From the NCBI GenBank assembly GCA_037976565.1, contig CP137686.1, positions 1,270,646-1,334,645 on the forward strand: a DNA stretch of 64,000 nt, in the 5' to 3' direction. The DNA comes from Mesocentrotus franciscanus. Taxonomy: Eukaryota > Echinodermata > Echinoidea > Camarodonta > Strongylocentrotidae. Below are positions 14,030-24,973 of this stretch, piece by piece. The translations under genes and the position numbers were made by a program. Position 1 is the first letter of the stretch, and each line of letters starts with the position of its first letter. The notes beneath the pieces are model-generated. The model saw only the letters and a list, made by a program, of their open reading frames with translations, searched no databases and was not told the origin of the DNA.

Positions 14030-17000
14030 AGTAGTGGTAGTAGTAGTAATCCTATCATAGTTGCTACTGTTTTCATCATCATTGTCATCATCATTACATG
14101 TTAGAAGTAGATAATGCCATGCGAATAGATTGCTACAAGTATAAACTTAATACAATCATAATAATCTTATTCTCTGTAATAAAAAATGTAGAAAACGTGT
14201 TCAAGTGTAATAAAAACACTTCATTTAGACACTCTATATTTGTTTGTTTTTGTGTTTTACAATAATCTAATTCATGCAGTAACGAAATCATAAGATCTTA
14301 ACCTTTTCATGCATTAACGAAAAAGATACACGAAGAGAGTGATGATTACTTATCCCCCGCGGAGGCTCTGATACAATTCCTTATAAATCAAGGATCCAAG
14401 ATCGACATCAAGGATAACGAAGGCTTTACCCCTGTACAGTATGCCAGAGATGAGCGCATTAGGCAAATGGTATTCCGGAGGTGAGAAAATTATAAAGAAT
14501 TAGGTAACCAGGCTCCGTAAAATACGATTCTGCTTAAAATTTATCAAAACTAAATACATCAACTCAAAGAAATAAAATGTAAGGAATATGACCATATAAT
14601 TTATGTACAAAGTTCCTACAATTATTGCATGGCCCTGCTGATAGATTGATGGATTTTTCATGTGTTTTTGTCGATTGCCTATTTTAATTTGCTGCAAACA
14701 TCAGTCCTTAAAGACAACAATTCTTATTGTGTATCATATGAAGGCATTAAAGACTTTATAATCAGCACAACGTTGATAAATCACTGTAATATAAAACACG
14801 ATATTCTGTTACGTAGAACATGGATGTATGATTAAAGTAAACATATCAATTATAGATAGACTCGTACAACCTTTTTTGTGGTTCTTTTGGCAGCTTATCC
14901 GAAGATGATGTTCATGAATTCCGCGGTATGTATTTTATCTAATTTTCAGTGGCTTTACTTCTCACTAAGATTTCATAAAATCCACCGTTTTACCCTATCT
15001 GGTTACCTTACGTTAAGTCCTTAGTGAACGCATAGAAGCTTGTCGAGATATCGCTTTTTTGGTAGTTTACTTCACACAATTCTGTTTCTATAAATACTAG
15101 TTTCTTTTCTCAACTGTCTGTCATTGATATTTAATTTCTTACTATATTTTGCTTGGGAATTTATGTTTTGCCATTTTTCTTTGTCGTTTGTTTATGTTTA
15201 TTGTATTGTTTTAATGTTCCAATCCTGGTCCCATTGGAAGACCAGCGGCATCATAACGATGCCGCTGAATATGGGCTATCCAGCCATTCATTTTATCTTG
15301 TAATTCATAATTCTATTCGTTATTGTTTTTACTGAATGCATGTTGATTTTTTTATACGGAAATAAAACAAACAAACAAACAAACCTTCTCCCTTTTTTTC
15401 GTATGAGAAAATGTAGATCTACCGATAGCAAGATCTACTGGGAGTCATCGCAATATTGGCTGTGAAGGAGGAATTCTACATTTGGACAGCTGTGATGTCA
15501 CAATGTCGATTCCACCATGGACAGTGCAGGCTGGCTCTTGCCACGATGTATCTATAGCTCTAGTTACTGATGATCCCCCACCTATCCGAGAGAGGGAGTT
15601 TCTTACAGGCCATGGCATTGGAATCACATTCCCTGCACAGTGGCGCTATTCCAAGATCCAGCCTATAACGTTAAGTCTCCCTCATGCCGCAACATTGCTG
15701 AAGTCAAACGATGTTCATGCTGACATTATCTGGAAACAAACTAAATCAACCTCAGGTTAGTTGTCAATAGGATGATTCAAGGGAGTTGTAAACACAACAC
15801 AACATAATATTTTTTCAGGATATGCCACGTTAAATTCAAGTGGCTCTCTTACTTGGCGCAGTAAAGGTGTGAATTTTTTTACTTCATGTAAAAAAGCGCT
15901 GTATATTTAAAGATTATTCTTTATACATTCAAATTCAAATTCAATTCAAAATCATTTTATTCTTGAACATCAAATAAAACATCAGATTGTACATTCGTAA
16001 ATAATTACATTTGAACAAGAAAAGGAGGACAACAAAAAGTATACACTTGAAAATAGGAAGCCTCCAGATTATTACATTGTGTGTACATGTCAGATGAAAA
16101 CACATTGTATTCAACAACAAAATTCTATATGTATAAAAAAGGAATCATTACACACACACACACACATGCGCGCGCACCCACACACCCACACACACACATA
16201 AACACACACCATCTCAGAGGGAATTATTGACAAACATTTTTTTTTTTAGTTTAACTTTAAACGAAGAAATGGTTGAACATGAAAAAAGAGTATTATCAAG
16301 ATTATTCGAGATACGTGGCCCAGTATGTTTAAAAGAATTTAGAATAAGATTAGAAGTTGCTACGGGGAAATGGAAATTATTTGATGAGTTAGTATTATAT
16401 TGATGGAATACATAGTTGTATAGAAAAAGACTTATTATATTATTAGGAGCATATCTATTTTTAACATGCATAAGTGTAGCGATTTTAAATTGATTAATAT
16501 CATAGACTGTCATTGTTTTTAATTTAAAGAATAAATGTCTAGATGGCGCTAGATAGAGAGAATTAGTACAAATGCGGAGTGTTTTTTCTGAAGTTTGTGA
16601 ATTGCATCTAGTTTTGTTATTCCAACACTAGCCCATGTTATGTTACAGTATTGAATGAAAGGAAGTATCAAGGAGATGTACGGCACGACTAAGTTTTTTC
16701 AGGTAATATGGATCTTAATTTACACAGTATTCCAACATTTTTAGACATTTTGCTACATATATGTAAACGATGATTAACAAAAGTTAGTTTGTCATCTAAA
16801 ATTACAGCAAGAAATGTCACTGTTTTAGTTATATTCAAGACTGTCCTACCCATTTCTAATTTACATCAGATATATTGTGAGAAATGTTTGGTTTACAAAA
16901 ATGCATAACATTAGTTTTATCGTAATTAATTACTAAGTTATTAGCTTCAAACCAGTCTGCCACCTTACATAACTCTCTATTAGTTTCATACAATAGTTCA

Positions 17001-18316
17001 TCAAACTTACTAGGTGAGGAAATAATATTGGTGTCATCTGCAACAAGTACAAAATGGAAAAAGGATGATGCATTACATAAGTCATTAACATACAGAATGA
17101 ATAGGAGAGGGCCCAATATGGAGCCTTGAGGTATTCCACACTGGACCTTGGAATAAGAAGATTGACAATTTTTATAAAGAGTAAATTGATATCTATCATT
17201 CAAATAACTAAAAAAACTAACCAACCAATTATGCAAAAGAATTTTATTGTCAATAACTGTACATCGAAAGCTTTGGTTAAATCAAGAAAAATGCCAAAAG
17301 AATGAAAATTACTTTGGAAAGAATTTAGAAGAACATTGTGTAAATCAATAAGGGCATGATCACAGGAGTGGCCTGGTCTAAAACCATATTGAGCATTATT
17401 TAATAATTCATATTTATTTAAATGAGAAAGTGTTCTATTATATACAATTCTTTCCAATATTTTTGAGAAACAAGGTAATAAAGTAATGGGCCTATAATTT
17501 TAAAATAAACGTTTGTCACCTTTTTTAAACAGAGGGATTATCTTACCCATTTTCATTTTATTAGGGACTTTACCAGAACAAAAAGATAAGTTTACGATAT
17601 GAACTAATGGTTCAGCTATTACATGAATAACCTTCTTTATTAAGTTTGAGCTAATATTATCAAAACCTGTGCTATTAGTACTTTTAATTTTTTTTTTTTA
17701 CAATATTGATAATTTCATTTGCATTTGTTGGATATAAAAACACCGATTTATTACAAGGATTCCTTAAGTATGATGTAAAATGAGGATCTACTGATTGTTT
17801 CAGCTTTGCTTGAGCTAGTAAGGCAATACTATACCTATTTATATATTTTTTTCATCAAAAAAAATTGTCCATTTCTTCAAATTATTATTAACTTACCTAA
17901 CGCGAACGTTGTAAACGATGCACAAGCAACAAATTGAAGAATTTTCGAAATCATCATATCAATTAGGGTCATACAAAAGAAAGGAGACATATTTAAAAAC
18001 ATATTTGTGTTTTCCTGTCAATATGCAACTGTTTACAGTTCACCGTGAACGGTCCCATGAAGATGGTTATAAACAATGTATCCTTAAGAAAAGGGATATC
18101 GAGCTCGTCAAAGATGCCACATCTGTAATTCGGGACAAGGTACAGCTTTGGGTACCGATAAAGCTTCATTATCATAGTCATGGTAAACGAATGGTGTGCA
18201 CCCCTTTCCTTCCCATTGACATGGCACAGGGGGGTGACATCCCACTCCGGATGTACATACATGAAGACATACCTTACATTGTTCAGGTAATTTATCTACA
18301 GGGTACTGTATATATC

Positions 18317-18364
<48 letters not shown>

Positions 18365-21300
18365 ATTAAATTCCAAGAAATAATGATGCTGTGTATACGG
18401 AGAATTTTTTTAAAATTTTGCACTTTAGGGCTTTGTCAAGTAATATTGTATTTGGCTTTGAAAAATATTATTGTTATGCGCCGAAGTATGCGCATCCTTT
18501 CCCCATATAAATAGTTCGTGTACGGAGCATCATTATTTGTTGTATTTGTGTGTATTAGCGCAAATTCCAAACAGAACTCTAGACTTTCTTATATATATAT
18601 ATATATATATGTATTTATATTTTTGTTTTTAAATAGATATATATATATATATATATATGTTGATCAAGTATCTTTATTTCAACGGTTTTATTTAACATTC
18701 ATATATCCGCAAGAACGAAAAAACGAACAAAATTGAGTACACCCTTTTGAAAAATGTTAAATATTCTAATGAAACCGCTTATTGCGCTACATTGTTTTCA
18801 CGGTTATCATGGGAAACGTTTTTTTACGTTTACTTCACCTCCCATTTCATGAGTAGCTTTTCTCAACTATGATGAATGACATCTCCTTGTTCATGGTGTT
18901 AACAAGACATATTTCATATTCTTTAAAATTACTTTGATTACATGCATGATACATCATGAAAGAAAAACTAAAAATTTAAGGAAAGTCATTCTTTGAACAT
19001 GTGAACATTTTGTTTCCGTTCATGCAATCTTTTGGTTGAGAACGGGAAAATACTTACTTCATATAGAAAGTTAATTCAAAGAAAATTGTGTCATCAAATT
19101 ATACATGTAAAATCCTCAGAGGAAATTACTTTAGAACTGTTGAACATATTTGCATTACATGCAACACACTGTTAATCAACTTTGGCAGATCGTAGAAAGT
19201 GAAGTGATCATCATTATTACTATTAGTCCAATCACTACATTTATAAGATCTCTTGTCACTGTTCTGGGTATGTTCTTAATATAAAACAGAAAATTCAGGA
19301 AGAAGAGGAAAATCTGCTATACCATCAGGTACATCCTGGGAGATGTTTTGGTCTTGAACCTGGGTCAAGTGATCTAGAGCTGGAATGCAATGGGAAAAGA
19401 AAGGTAATAATTATTCTTATTCTTATTCTTATTTTAATAATAATAAAAACAATTATAATGCGCACATATCCACCCCAAGGGTTGCTCAAGGCGCCTTACA
19501 TGGTAAATACATTAAAAATATGAAAGTACATGAGAAGTTAGAGAGAACGAAAATAATTAAACATAATAAATATAATTAAACAACGTTAATTACATCAGAT
19601 TGTGAAATATACTACATCTTAACTAAGGAATTCAGACATTAGATAGGTTTTCAAGATTTTTCGAACAAATTTTGATTGAATGGGGTAGGGAGTTCCATAA
19701 CCGATGTGCAGCAGCTATAAAAGCCCTGTCACCCCAACTCCTCTTTTTTAAAAATTATATTAACTTTCTTGAAATGGACGGACGAAGACCTGCACGAGAA
19801 CTTGAAGAGATATTGAGAAGAGAGGAAATATTTTTTTTCTTTAAAGGGCAAATCCATTTAGTGAACGGTAGGTGAGTAGTAGAATTTTATATTTGATACG
19901 CTGTTCTATTGGGAGCAAGTGAAGGTACTTGAGTATTTGAGTAGTATGGTCGAACGTTTAGATTTAGTGACAGGGCGGGAAGCTGCGTTTTGAACCTTTT
20001 GTAGTCTGTAAATTTGGTATTTAGATAAAGGAGAGAGTTACAGTGATCAAGATGAGATGTTACAAAAGCATGAATCAATTGTTGAGTGGTTTGGAGGGTT
20101 AGAAATGTCCTTATAGCGCGAAGATTACGAAGATGATAATAGGCAGCTTTCACACAGTTTGGAATTTGTGTATCAAGAGACATGCCTATATCGATAATGA
20201 CACCAAGATTTCTTGCCTTATCTGAAGGAGCAATGTACAGAGAACCAACACATACATGAGTAATGACAATTTTGGAAAGTTGTTGTCTAGAGCCTAACAA
20301 GAGAAATCCTGTTTTCTCGTTATTTAGTTTGAGATCATTCATCCATTTCCGTACATCACGAATACAACTTTCAGGATCTTTAATACATTTTTCTACCTGC
20401 TCCCGAATAGGAAGACACGAAAAATATAATTGTAGATAGTATGCATACATAATATGATAGCTAATATTGTGTTTACTGATTATCTCATGAAGTGGTAAGG
20501 TATATACATTAAACAGATGGGGACCTAAAACAGATCACTGGGGCACAGAAAAATGAAGGTTAACAACCGATGAAGATGTGTCATGAAGGTTAACCGCTTG
20601 AGATCTGTTTGAAAGGTAGGAACGAAACCAATGAAGACAGGTTCCACCAATGCCACCCTGTTTCAATCTGTCAATTAAAATATGGTGGTCAACAGTGTCA
20701 AAAGCGCAACTCAGATCTAACAAGGCCAGTCCGGTAAGTTTTCCTTGTCCATTTCTATCAAAATGTCATTCTGAACTTTAAGAAGTGCTGTTTCCACACT
20801 GTGCCTTTCCTTATTGGCCGATTTATAAGGATTTTGAAGGTTTTGGTTACTTATGCAAGTCTGAAGACGCGTAGATATTATACATTAAATTACCTTACCA
20901 AGAAACTTCAAATTTGCCACGGGACGATACCTTTTAAGCTCTTGTTTATCAAGGCTTGGTTTCTTTAAGTGAGGTTTGTTGAGTGCATGTTGCAGACAAT
21001 CAGGAATGATGCCAGAACGAAGAGATGAATTTACAACCTCTGTGATGTATGGGGTGAATTCATTAGAAAAATATTTGATCAAACAGGTTGGAATAGGATC
21101 TAGTTCACATGTTTTAATGTCTGTTCATTATATTAAAAAAGAAGAAGATATGCTTGATTCAAGGCAAGAGATGCAAAGCGATTTCCTTGGTCAAACTGTT
21201 AACGGCCTGCTCATGATAGTATAATAGTAAACTTTAGATAGGATATGTCTCTAATCAGGGCTTTGTTAGTGTGTGTATAATATGTATATAAATATACATA

Positions 21301-24300
21301 CAGTTAAATTATTCATACTCTGACCAAATTTTGTTTTAAGTGTGAACAACAGATTTGTCCGGATTTATGTTTCCTGAAAATGCGACGTATTAAAGCTGAC
21401 ATCTAAAAGTATTCAACAAAGGCCCTATTTCAACCAGTCCAACTTTCATTCTTGAGTTACGAAAAGCACAACAAAAACATCAAATTTACAAGATGTATGG
21501 ATAATTGAGTTGTTATGTATATATACATAGAGATATATGCATATAAATTTATATACATATGTATATATATATATATATGCGTGTGTGTCACAAACAAAAA
21601 TTAATATCAAGTCATGTATTTATTTAGCGTTGTTAATGATTCTATTTCGCTAACAGTATAGGGTAAGTGTCCGGGGTGCATTTGGTTTTAGGTCAGGTCT
21701 AGGGTAATTATTAGGATTAGGTCTGGATTATGTGATGGGCACACGGCTGAATTCGATTAGTGTTGGAAATTATCGCGGAGCAATTGGCGTAGGTACAAGT
21801 GTCTTAATTCCGTCCACATCGTCTTTAACACTGGTTCAATGCTATAGGGAGAAGTAAACACTAAATATTGTAAATGTAATATTTTATCAGATCATCTCTA
21901 CGAAAGATTTATTCAACCGGCAGAAGACATTGGTTTCGCTCTCCATCACGACGGAAACCAATTCCAGAACGCAGATAATTAACATCTCGGTTTTAGCAAC
22001 AAGTATCAACCAACCAAAAACCAGCATGGCGTTCGTGGTTATACGTACTGGTTTGTTAATCTTCTTCTTCTCCTCATCTCCTTCTTCTACTCACCTTCCT
22101 TCTCAAAAGATATAAACAAAGGCGTTTATCGTTTAAACATGTTTTATATTTTCATGGAATCGAGGATCACTGCATATTTATCACTATGTTTATATTCTAA
22201 GATATCTCAAGCTGTGAATTTGACGAAAACCTATCCTTGAGTGGTTTTAAAGTAGGAAAGAATATATATTTTGCACGGTACCGTCGAGAACAAAGAACTA
22301 ATACATTCGTGTATGTTATGTAATTGCTTTTTCTTTTACGCAATTATCATCCAAATAATTATGCAATACTTGGAATTGAAGCTACTCTTGTAGCAGTGAG
22401 ATCAGTGGGGTCACTCAACAGTTTTATCATTTCTCTCCAAGGATTTTTCGCCGACATACACTCAATTCTAGATGAGATGGTCCCTGGATCAAATTTTCAC
22501 CTCAGGTAAAATTACTCTAAGAAAAATACATTTTTACACGAAAAATATTTTGTGTGTAAATCCTTGTTTGCTGAATACTATCACTACTACTTAGCTTTTT
22601 CTTTGTGTGATATGGTCCAAACAATTATTGTGATCATTATCATTACATTTATTGAAATATATAATTTACAAGATGGAAAAAACATAATGTCGATTGTGTC
22701 AGAATAACAATATGAACATCATTACACGAGATAAATTAATAATATATTACTCTATTTTTGAAAGAACTAGTAGAGTTACACTCATACACTTAATTCTAGA
22801 TGAGATGGTCCCTGGATCAAATTTTCACCTCAGGTAAAATTACTCTAAGAAAAATACATTTTTACACGAAAAATATTTTGTGTGTAAATCCTTGTTTGCT
22901 GAATACTATCACTACTACTAAGCTTTTTCTTTGTGTGATATGATCTAAACCATTATTGTGATTATTATCATTATATTTATTGAAATATGAAATTTACAAG
23001 ATGGAAAAAACGTAATGTCGACTGTGTCAGAATAACAATATGAACATCATTACACGAGATAAATTAATAATGTATTACTCTATCATTGAAAGAACTAGTA
23101 GAGTAGAGACAAATCCAAAAGATATGAAAGTCTGGCTAAAATAAAACGCAATATTAATAGTTTATTTATCAAGGGGGACAAGTTTTGCAGTGGATCGAGA
23201 ACACGCTGACATCAAGATCACGAAACTAAGTTGATGTGAAATGCTTCAGACTCGGCTAAAGTATTGTCAGGCCCGCTACTGTTCCTCTTTATATCAACAA
23301 CATCACTGGAAAAATCTCGTCGAGTACGATTCTATTTGTAGATGATTGCATCCTCTACCGGTCGATCAAGTCGACCAATGACACACAAATCATCCAGTCC
23401 GATGTGACTAAGCTACCTAGCCTCGAGGACAATTAAAATGATTAAGTGACAAATGTAATTCAACGTTTCCAAGTGCTCCAAATGTTCCTCAACCGAATAT
23501 ACACAATGAACGGTACTACTCTCAAGGAGGAAAACCAAAATTCTTACTTCGGAGTTGACCGAAACCTATTGTTGGAGAACCAAGCATATACAGAATTCCC
23601 CAATGCAATGATTGGGATGAAAACTATCTGGCCTCTCAACCAAGAATATTCAGAGAGCTGCTTTTACTCTTTTGTTTACATTTTTAGTAAGGTCTCATCT
23701 TGAACAGGTTGAATACGCATGTAGCGTGTGGAATCCTTATTTAAGTCAGCACATCGAACCAGAGGGTGTTTAGAAATGAGGGGCCAAATTTGTCACTGAC
23801 AATTAAATGCAGAAATGGACGTCCATGTATCAGACCTGAAGAGTGAACTGAATTGACAACAACTTAAAAACGACGACCTGTGGCTAAGCACTAACTCTTC
23901 TTCAAAGCCATTCATGACCGAGTCACCATACTCAGAACTGGACTACATTACACAACCTCAGAATATCCTGAAGGGATACCACATTATCTCCTCCAACATG
24001 AAATTCAATACTGATCACCTTTTCCCCAAAAAAACATTCGGGCTTCGAATTTACTTCCTTCTAAAGTGGTAATCTGCAAGCCAGTAAAAAGGTTCAAGGT
24101 CAGACCCTTATTACTTTCTCGACTATGTTCATGTAATTTTGAAGTGATGGGATTAAACTCCAAAATGTATGAAATAGGTAACACACTCTCGAATGCAAAC
24201 GCTCTTATTGGTAAACAATATCCAGCTTCGGGGATCATGACCAGGAACAGAACAGACCCGGAGTCAGATAATGGAGGTAGTATCTCCTAACTGAGATCTG

Positions 24301-24973
24301 GATGGGATACTAGGTCATGACATTATCTAGCTTTACTAATCAGTGAAATATAACCCAGCATCCTTTTTTCCACCCTCTCTTCTCCCTGTGTTTTCATTTA
24401 TAGCAACGCCGCAGACATTCCTAGTGAAGAATTCATCACAAAAAAGATGAACACTGATCGGTACTACCATCTCGGTCTAGCATTGGGGTTGTCCTACCAG
24501 ACACTTGACAGCATCCAGTTCAGAAGCAGACAACATGAGGAGGCTGGGGTTTATACCCCAAATCAAAAGGCTGCTATGTTCATGATCCGCTATTGGAAAT
24601 GCTTGCAGCATTCCGTCTCACTAGCAGACGATCATCTACGAGAAGTGTGGAAGTCCGTGAGAGATTCAGGAGATTCAGCCCCTGTTTTGAAACAACGACG
24701 AAGAGTGGGTAAGAACGCACTAAATTTTACAACACAATTAAATTCATTCTAAAAAAGACCTGAGGATATACAGAAAAAAGAAATGAGGGATCGTGCAATA
24801 CAGTTTATTCTTCTAATTTAATTGATAAATAAGGTTGACAAAACATCTTTACATGGTCTTTATATTTCTATCTCCCCTGTAAAGAAAAGAAACATAACAC
24901 AAATGTGGAAGACTTCCCTTGTGAAGAATCAAGGACCATCCCGACAGTAGGCCTGCATGCGTATGAGGTGGAG
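3083..24973 (+). CDS. Gene A: giant ankyrin-repeat / ZU5 / UPA / death-domain protein (13 exons recognised)
   Basis: Exons were assigned from GT-AG sites, reading frame and domain content: 3083-9760, 11254-11393, 11894-12032, 13293-13505, 14326-14480, 14894-14925, 15417-15755, 18039-18286, 19299-19403, 21891-22050, 22397-22505, 24404-24708 and 24885-24973. Their lengths sum to 8712 bases, so 2904 codons are open with every junction in phase. Domain order is about 70 ankyrin repeats (residues 1 to about 2440), ZU5 (about 2470-2560), a UPA-like region (about 2566-2736), a short linker and a death-domain-like fold (about 2785-2860). No signal peptide or membrane segment is visible, so the protein is probably cytoplasmic. 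ZU5-UPA-DD is the shared module of ankyrins, UNC5 receptors and PIDD; the repeat number far exceeds the 24 of classical ankyrins. The last recognised exon ends in phase 0 at a good donor, so a terminal exon must lie further on and was not found. A role in death-domain or immune signalling is inference. Confidence 0.85.
5340..9500 (+). repeat. 198-bp coding tandem repeat, about 21 copies, inside gene A exon 1
   Basis: Each unit encodes two ankyrin repeats (66 residues). Copies keep the frame, and neighbours are very similar at DNA level: the units around 6340-6537 and 6538-6735 are almost identical. Variation is concentrated at the loop and finger residues after the NAGADV and GANPNS cores. 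This points to recent tandem duplication or gene conversion within an open exon. Confidence 0.9.
9795..10570. mobile_element. Long-terminal-inverted-repeat element in gene A intron 1
   Basis: The segment at about 9800-9995 and the reverse complement of about 10360-10565 match over roughly 190 bases with divergence. Shared words include GTATGGYGTCTT, CCCGAT and AGGCTTTCAGATAC, in the same order. The centre (10060-10145) holds a short GGTAATTGT-type tandem motif. No ORF is present, so it looks like a non-autonomous foldback or MITE-like DNA transposon. Its left end begins within about 40 bases of the exon 1 donor. Confidence 0.6.
11254..11393 (+). CDS. Gene A exon 2: ankyrin repeat
   Basis: The exon lies between TTACAG and GTGAAC. 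It enters in phase 0 and leaves two bases over. It encodes a canonical ankyrin repeat with [16 protein letters not shown] followed by WTALHYAAA. Its frame continues exactly from exon 1. Confidence 0.9.
11894..12032 (+). CDS. Gene A exon 3: ankyrin repeat
   Basis: The acceptor is GATAAAG and the donor is AATCAG|GTACAT. One base completes the codon split with exon 2, then 46 codons follow in frame. Residues such as [20 protein letters not shown] and [17 protein letters not shown] fit a diverged ankyrin repeat. The acceptor has a weak pyrimidine tract; the call rests on phase and repeat content. Confidence 0.8.
12548..13080 (+). mobile_element. LINE 3' fragment (RT C-terminal region) in gene A intron 3
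   Basis: Conceptual translation shows [25 protein letters not shown] and, after a frameshift near 12840, [12 protein letters not shown] and YNTRYYKRP. This is the typical region after the RT domain in CR1/Jockey-type non-LTR elements. It lies on the same strand as gene A, is truncated at its 5' end and is shifted in frame, so it is inactive. Confidence 0.8.
13293..13505 (+). CDS. Gene A exon 4: two ankyrin repeats
   Basis: The exon lies between a strong pyrimidine tract ending TTCACAG and the donor CAGCAG|GTTACA. It is exactly 71 codons, phase 0 at both ends. It encodes [20 protein letters not shown] and the following [10 protein letters not shown], both clear ankyrin signatures. Confidence 0.9.
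13690..14050. repeat. Microsatellites in gene A intron 4
   Basis: The stretch contains (AT)n at about 13697-13717, GT-rich runs near 13740 and 13885, and an (ATT)n run at about 13980-14030 followed by (GTA)n. No coding content was seen. Confidence 0.8.
14326..14480 (+). CDS. Gene A exon 5: last ankyrin repeat
   Basis: The acceptor is AACGAAAAAG and the donor CGGAG|GTGAGA. Phase is 0 in and 2 out. It encodes [20 protein letters not shown] followed by [10 protein letters not shown], the closing repeat of the stack. The acceptor choice is less certain than the donor. Confidence 0.8.
14894..14925 (+). CDS. Gene A exon 6: 32-base linker exon
   Basis: A small exon between TTTTGGCAG and CGCG|GTATGT, encoding about [10 protein letters not shown]. 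It enters in phase 2 and leaves in phase 1. Gene B has an exon of 35 bases with the same phases at 34104-34138, which supports both. Confidence 0.75.
15417..15755 (+). CDS. Gene A exon 7: ZU5 domain
   Basis: The acceptor is AAATGTAG and the donor CCTCAG|GTTAGT; phase 1 in and 1 out. The ZU5 core runs from [20 protein letters not shown] to [10 protein letters not shown], with the IPP turn and a LSLPHA strand in place of the usual PHC. It matches the gene B exon at 34465-34944 in position and phase, but its N-terminal linker is shorter. Confidence 0.85.
15926..17870 (-). mobile_element. LINE fragment, antisense, in gene A intron 7
   Basis: On the minus strand, RT segments appear in the order [19 protein letters not shown] (about 17400), [20 protein letters not shown] (about 17130), VADDTNIIS (about 17040) and a C-terminal part near 16500-16214. 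Frameshifts separate them. The 3' end near 15926 has a tail of TTGAATTTGAA-type units. The catalytic ADD is kept, but the frame is broken. Confidence 0.85.
16150..16208. repeat. (CA)n microsatellite
   Basis: An interrupted CA run lies within the 3' portion of the antisense LINE. Confidence 0.8.
18039..18286 (+). CDS. Gene A exon 8: ZU5-UPA junction / first UPA-like strands
   Basis: The acceptor is GTTTACAG and the donor GTTCAG|GTAATT; phase 1 in and 0 out. It encodes [20 protein letters not shown], then [13 protein letters not shown]. The gene B exon at 35333-35565 has RQRDLDIYMDHFSEFWIV and GKRVICTPYIPV at the same places, confirming homology. Confidence 0.85.
18300..18660. repeat. (AT)n microsatellites in gene A intron 8
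   Basis: Three AT-dinucleotide runs lie at about 18308-18365, 18588-18611 and 18634-18659. Confidence 0.85.
19299..19403 (+). CDS. Gene A exon 9: UPA-like region
   Basis: The acceptor is AAATTCAG and the donor AGAAAG|GTAATA; exactly 35 codons, phase 0 at both ends. It encodes [20 protein letters not shown]. It corresponds to the gene B exon at 36377-36490 (EQPGYMAPITGEQF). Confidence 0.8.
19405..21235 (-). mobile_element. LINE fragment, antisense, in gene A intron 9
   Basis: The minus strand shows [20 protein letters not shown] and [15 protein letters not shown] (about 20720-20580), a stop just after FSVPQ, then LGPHLF, a mutated catalytic box read as YAYY in place of YADD (about 20440), and C-terminal parts to about 19890. 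The 3' end carries a TTATAATGCGC-type motif and an (ATA)n-like tail near 19410-19460. It is inactive. Confidence 0.85.
21891..22050 (+). CDS. Gene A exon 10: UPA-like region
   Basis: The acceptor is ATTTTATCAG and the donor GTACTG|GTTTGT; phase 0 in and 1 out. It encodes [20 protein letters not shown] and further beta-rich sequence. It aligns with the gene B exon at 37259-37409 in phase and position. Confidence 0.75.
22397..22505 (+). CDS. Gene A exon 11: linker before the death domain
   Basis: The acceptor is CTTGTAGCAG and the donor CCTCAG|GTAAAA; phase 1 in and 2 out, as for the gene B linker exon 38191-38296. It encodes [16 protein letters not shown]. Its 3' part and donor are duplicated about 328 bases downstream. 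Confidence 0.7.
22455..23110 (+). repeat. Tandem duplication of about 328 bp covering the end of gene A exon 11
   Basis: The bases around 22463-22785 recur at about 22791-23107 with few changes. Both copies contain GATGAGATGGTCCCTGGATC and the same donor. The second copy lacks the exon 11 acceptor and meets an in-frame stop (TAA) upstream, so it is a pseudo-exon. Confidence 0.9.
23260..24290 (+). mobile_element. Degenerate LINE RT fragment in gene A intron 11
   Basis: Pieces in several frames read [27 protein letters not shown] (catalytic box region, about 23333), [10 protein letters not shown] and, near 23700, an [19 protein letters not shown] segment. The order is that of a non-LTR RT with its C-terminal part. 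Heavily mutated. Confidence 0.7.
24404..24708 (+). CDS. Gene A exon 12: death-domain-like fold
   Basis: A strong pyrimidine tract precedes CATTTATAG; the donor is AGAGTGG|GTAAGA. Phase is 2 in and 1 out. The helical pattern ([20 protein letters not shown], then [20 protein letters not shown] and [13 protein letters not shown]) fits a death domain: a paired LA..LGLS helix, a central RYWK helix and a last LREVWKSV helix. The match is by pattern only. The gene B counterpart is 39171-39423. Confidence 0.8.
24885..24973 (+). CDS. Gene A exon 13: tail after the death domain
   Basis: The acceptor is CCTGTAAAG and the donor GTGGAG|GTAAGT, a near-ideal donor. It joins exon 12 in phase 1 and ends in phase 0. 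It encodes an acidic tail with [20 protein letters not shown]. Gene B has no counterpart; its death-domain exon ends in a stop. Confidence 0.7.
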
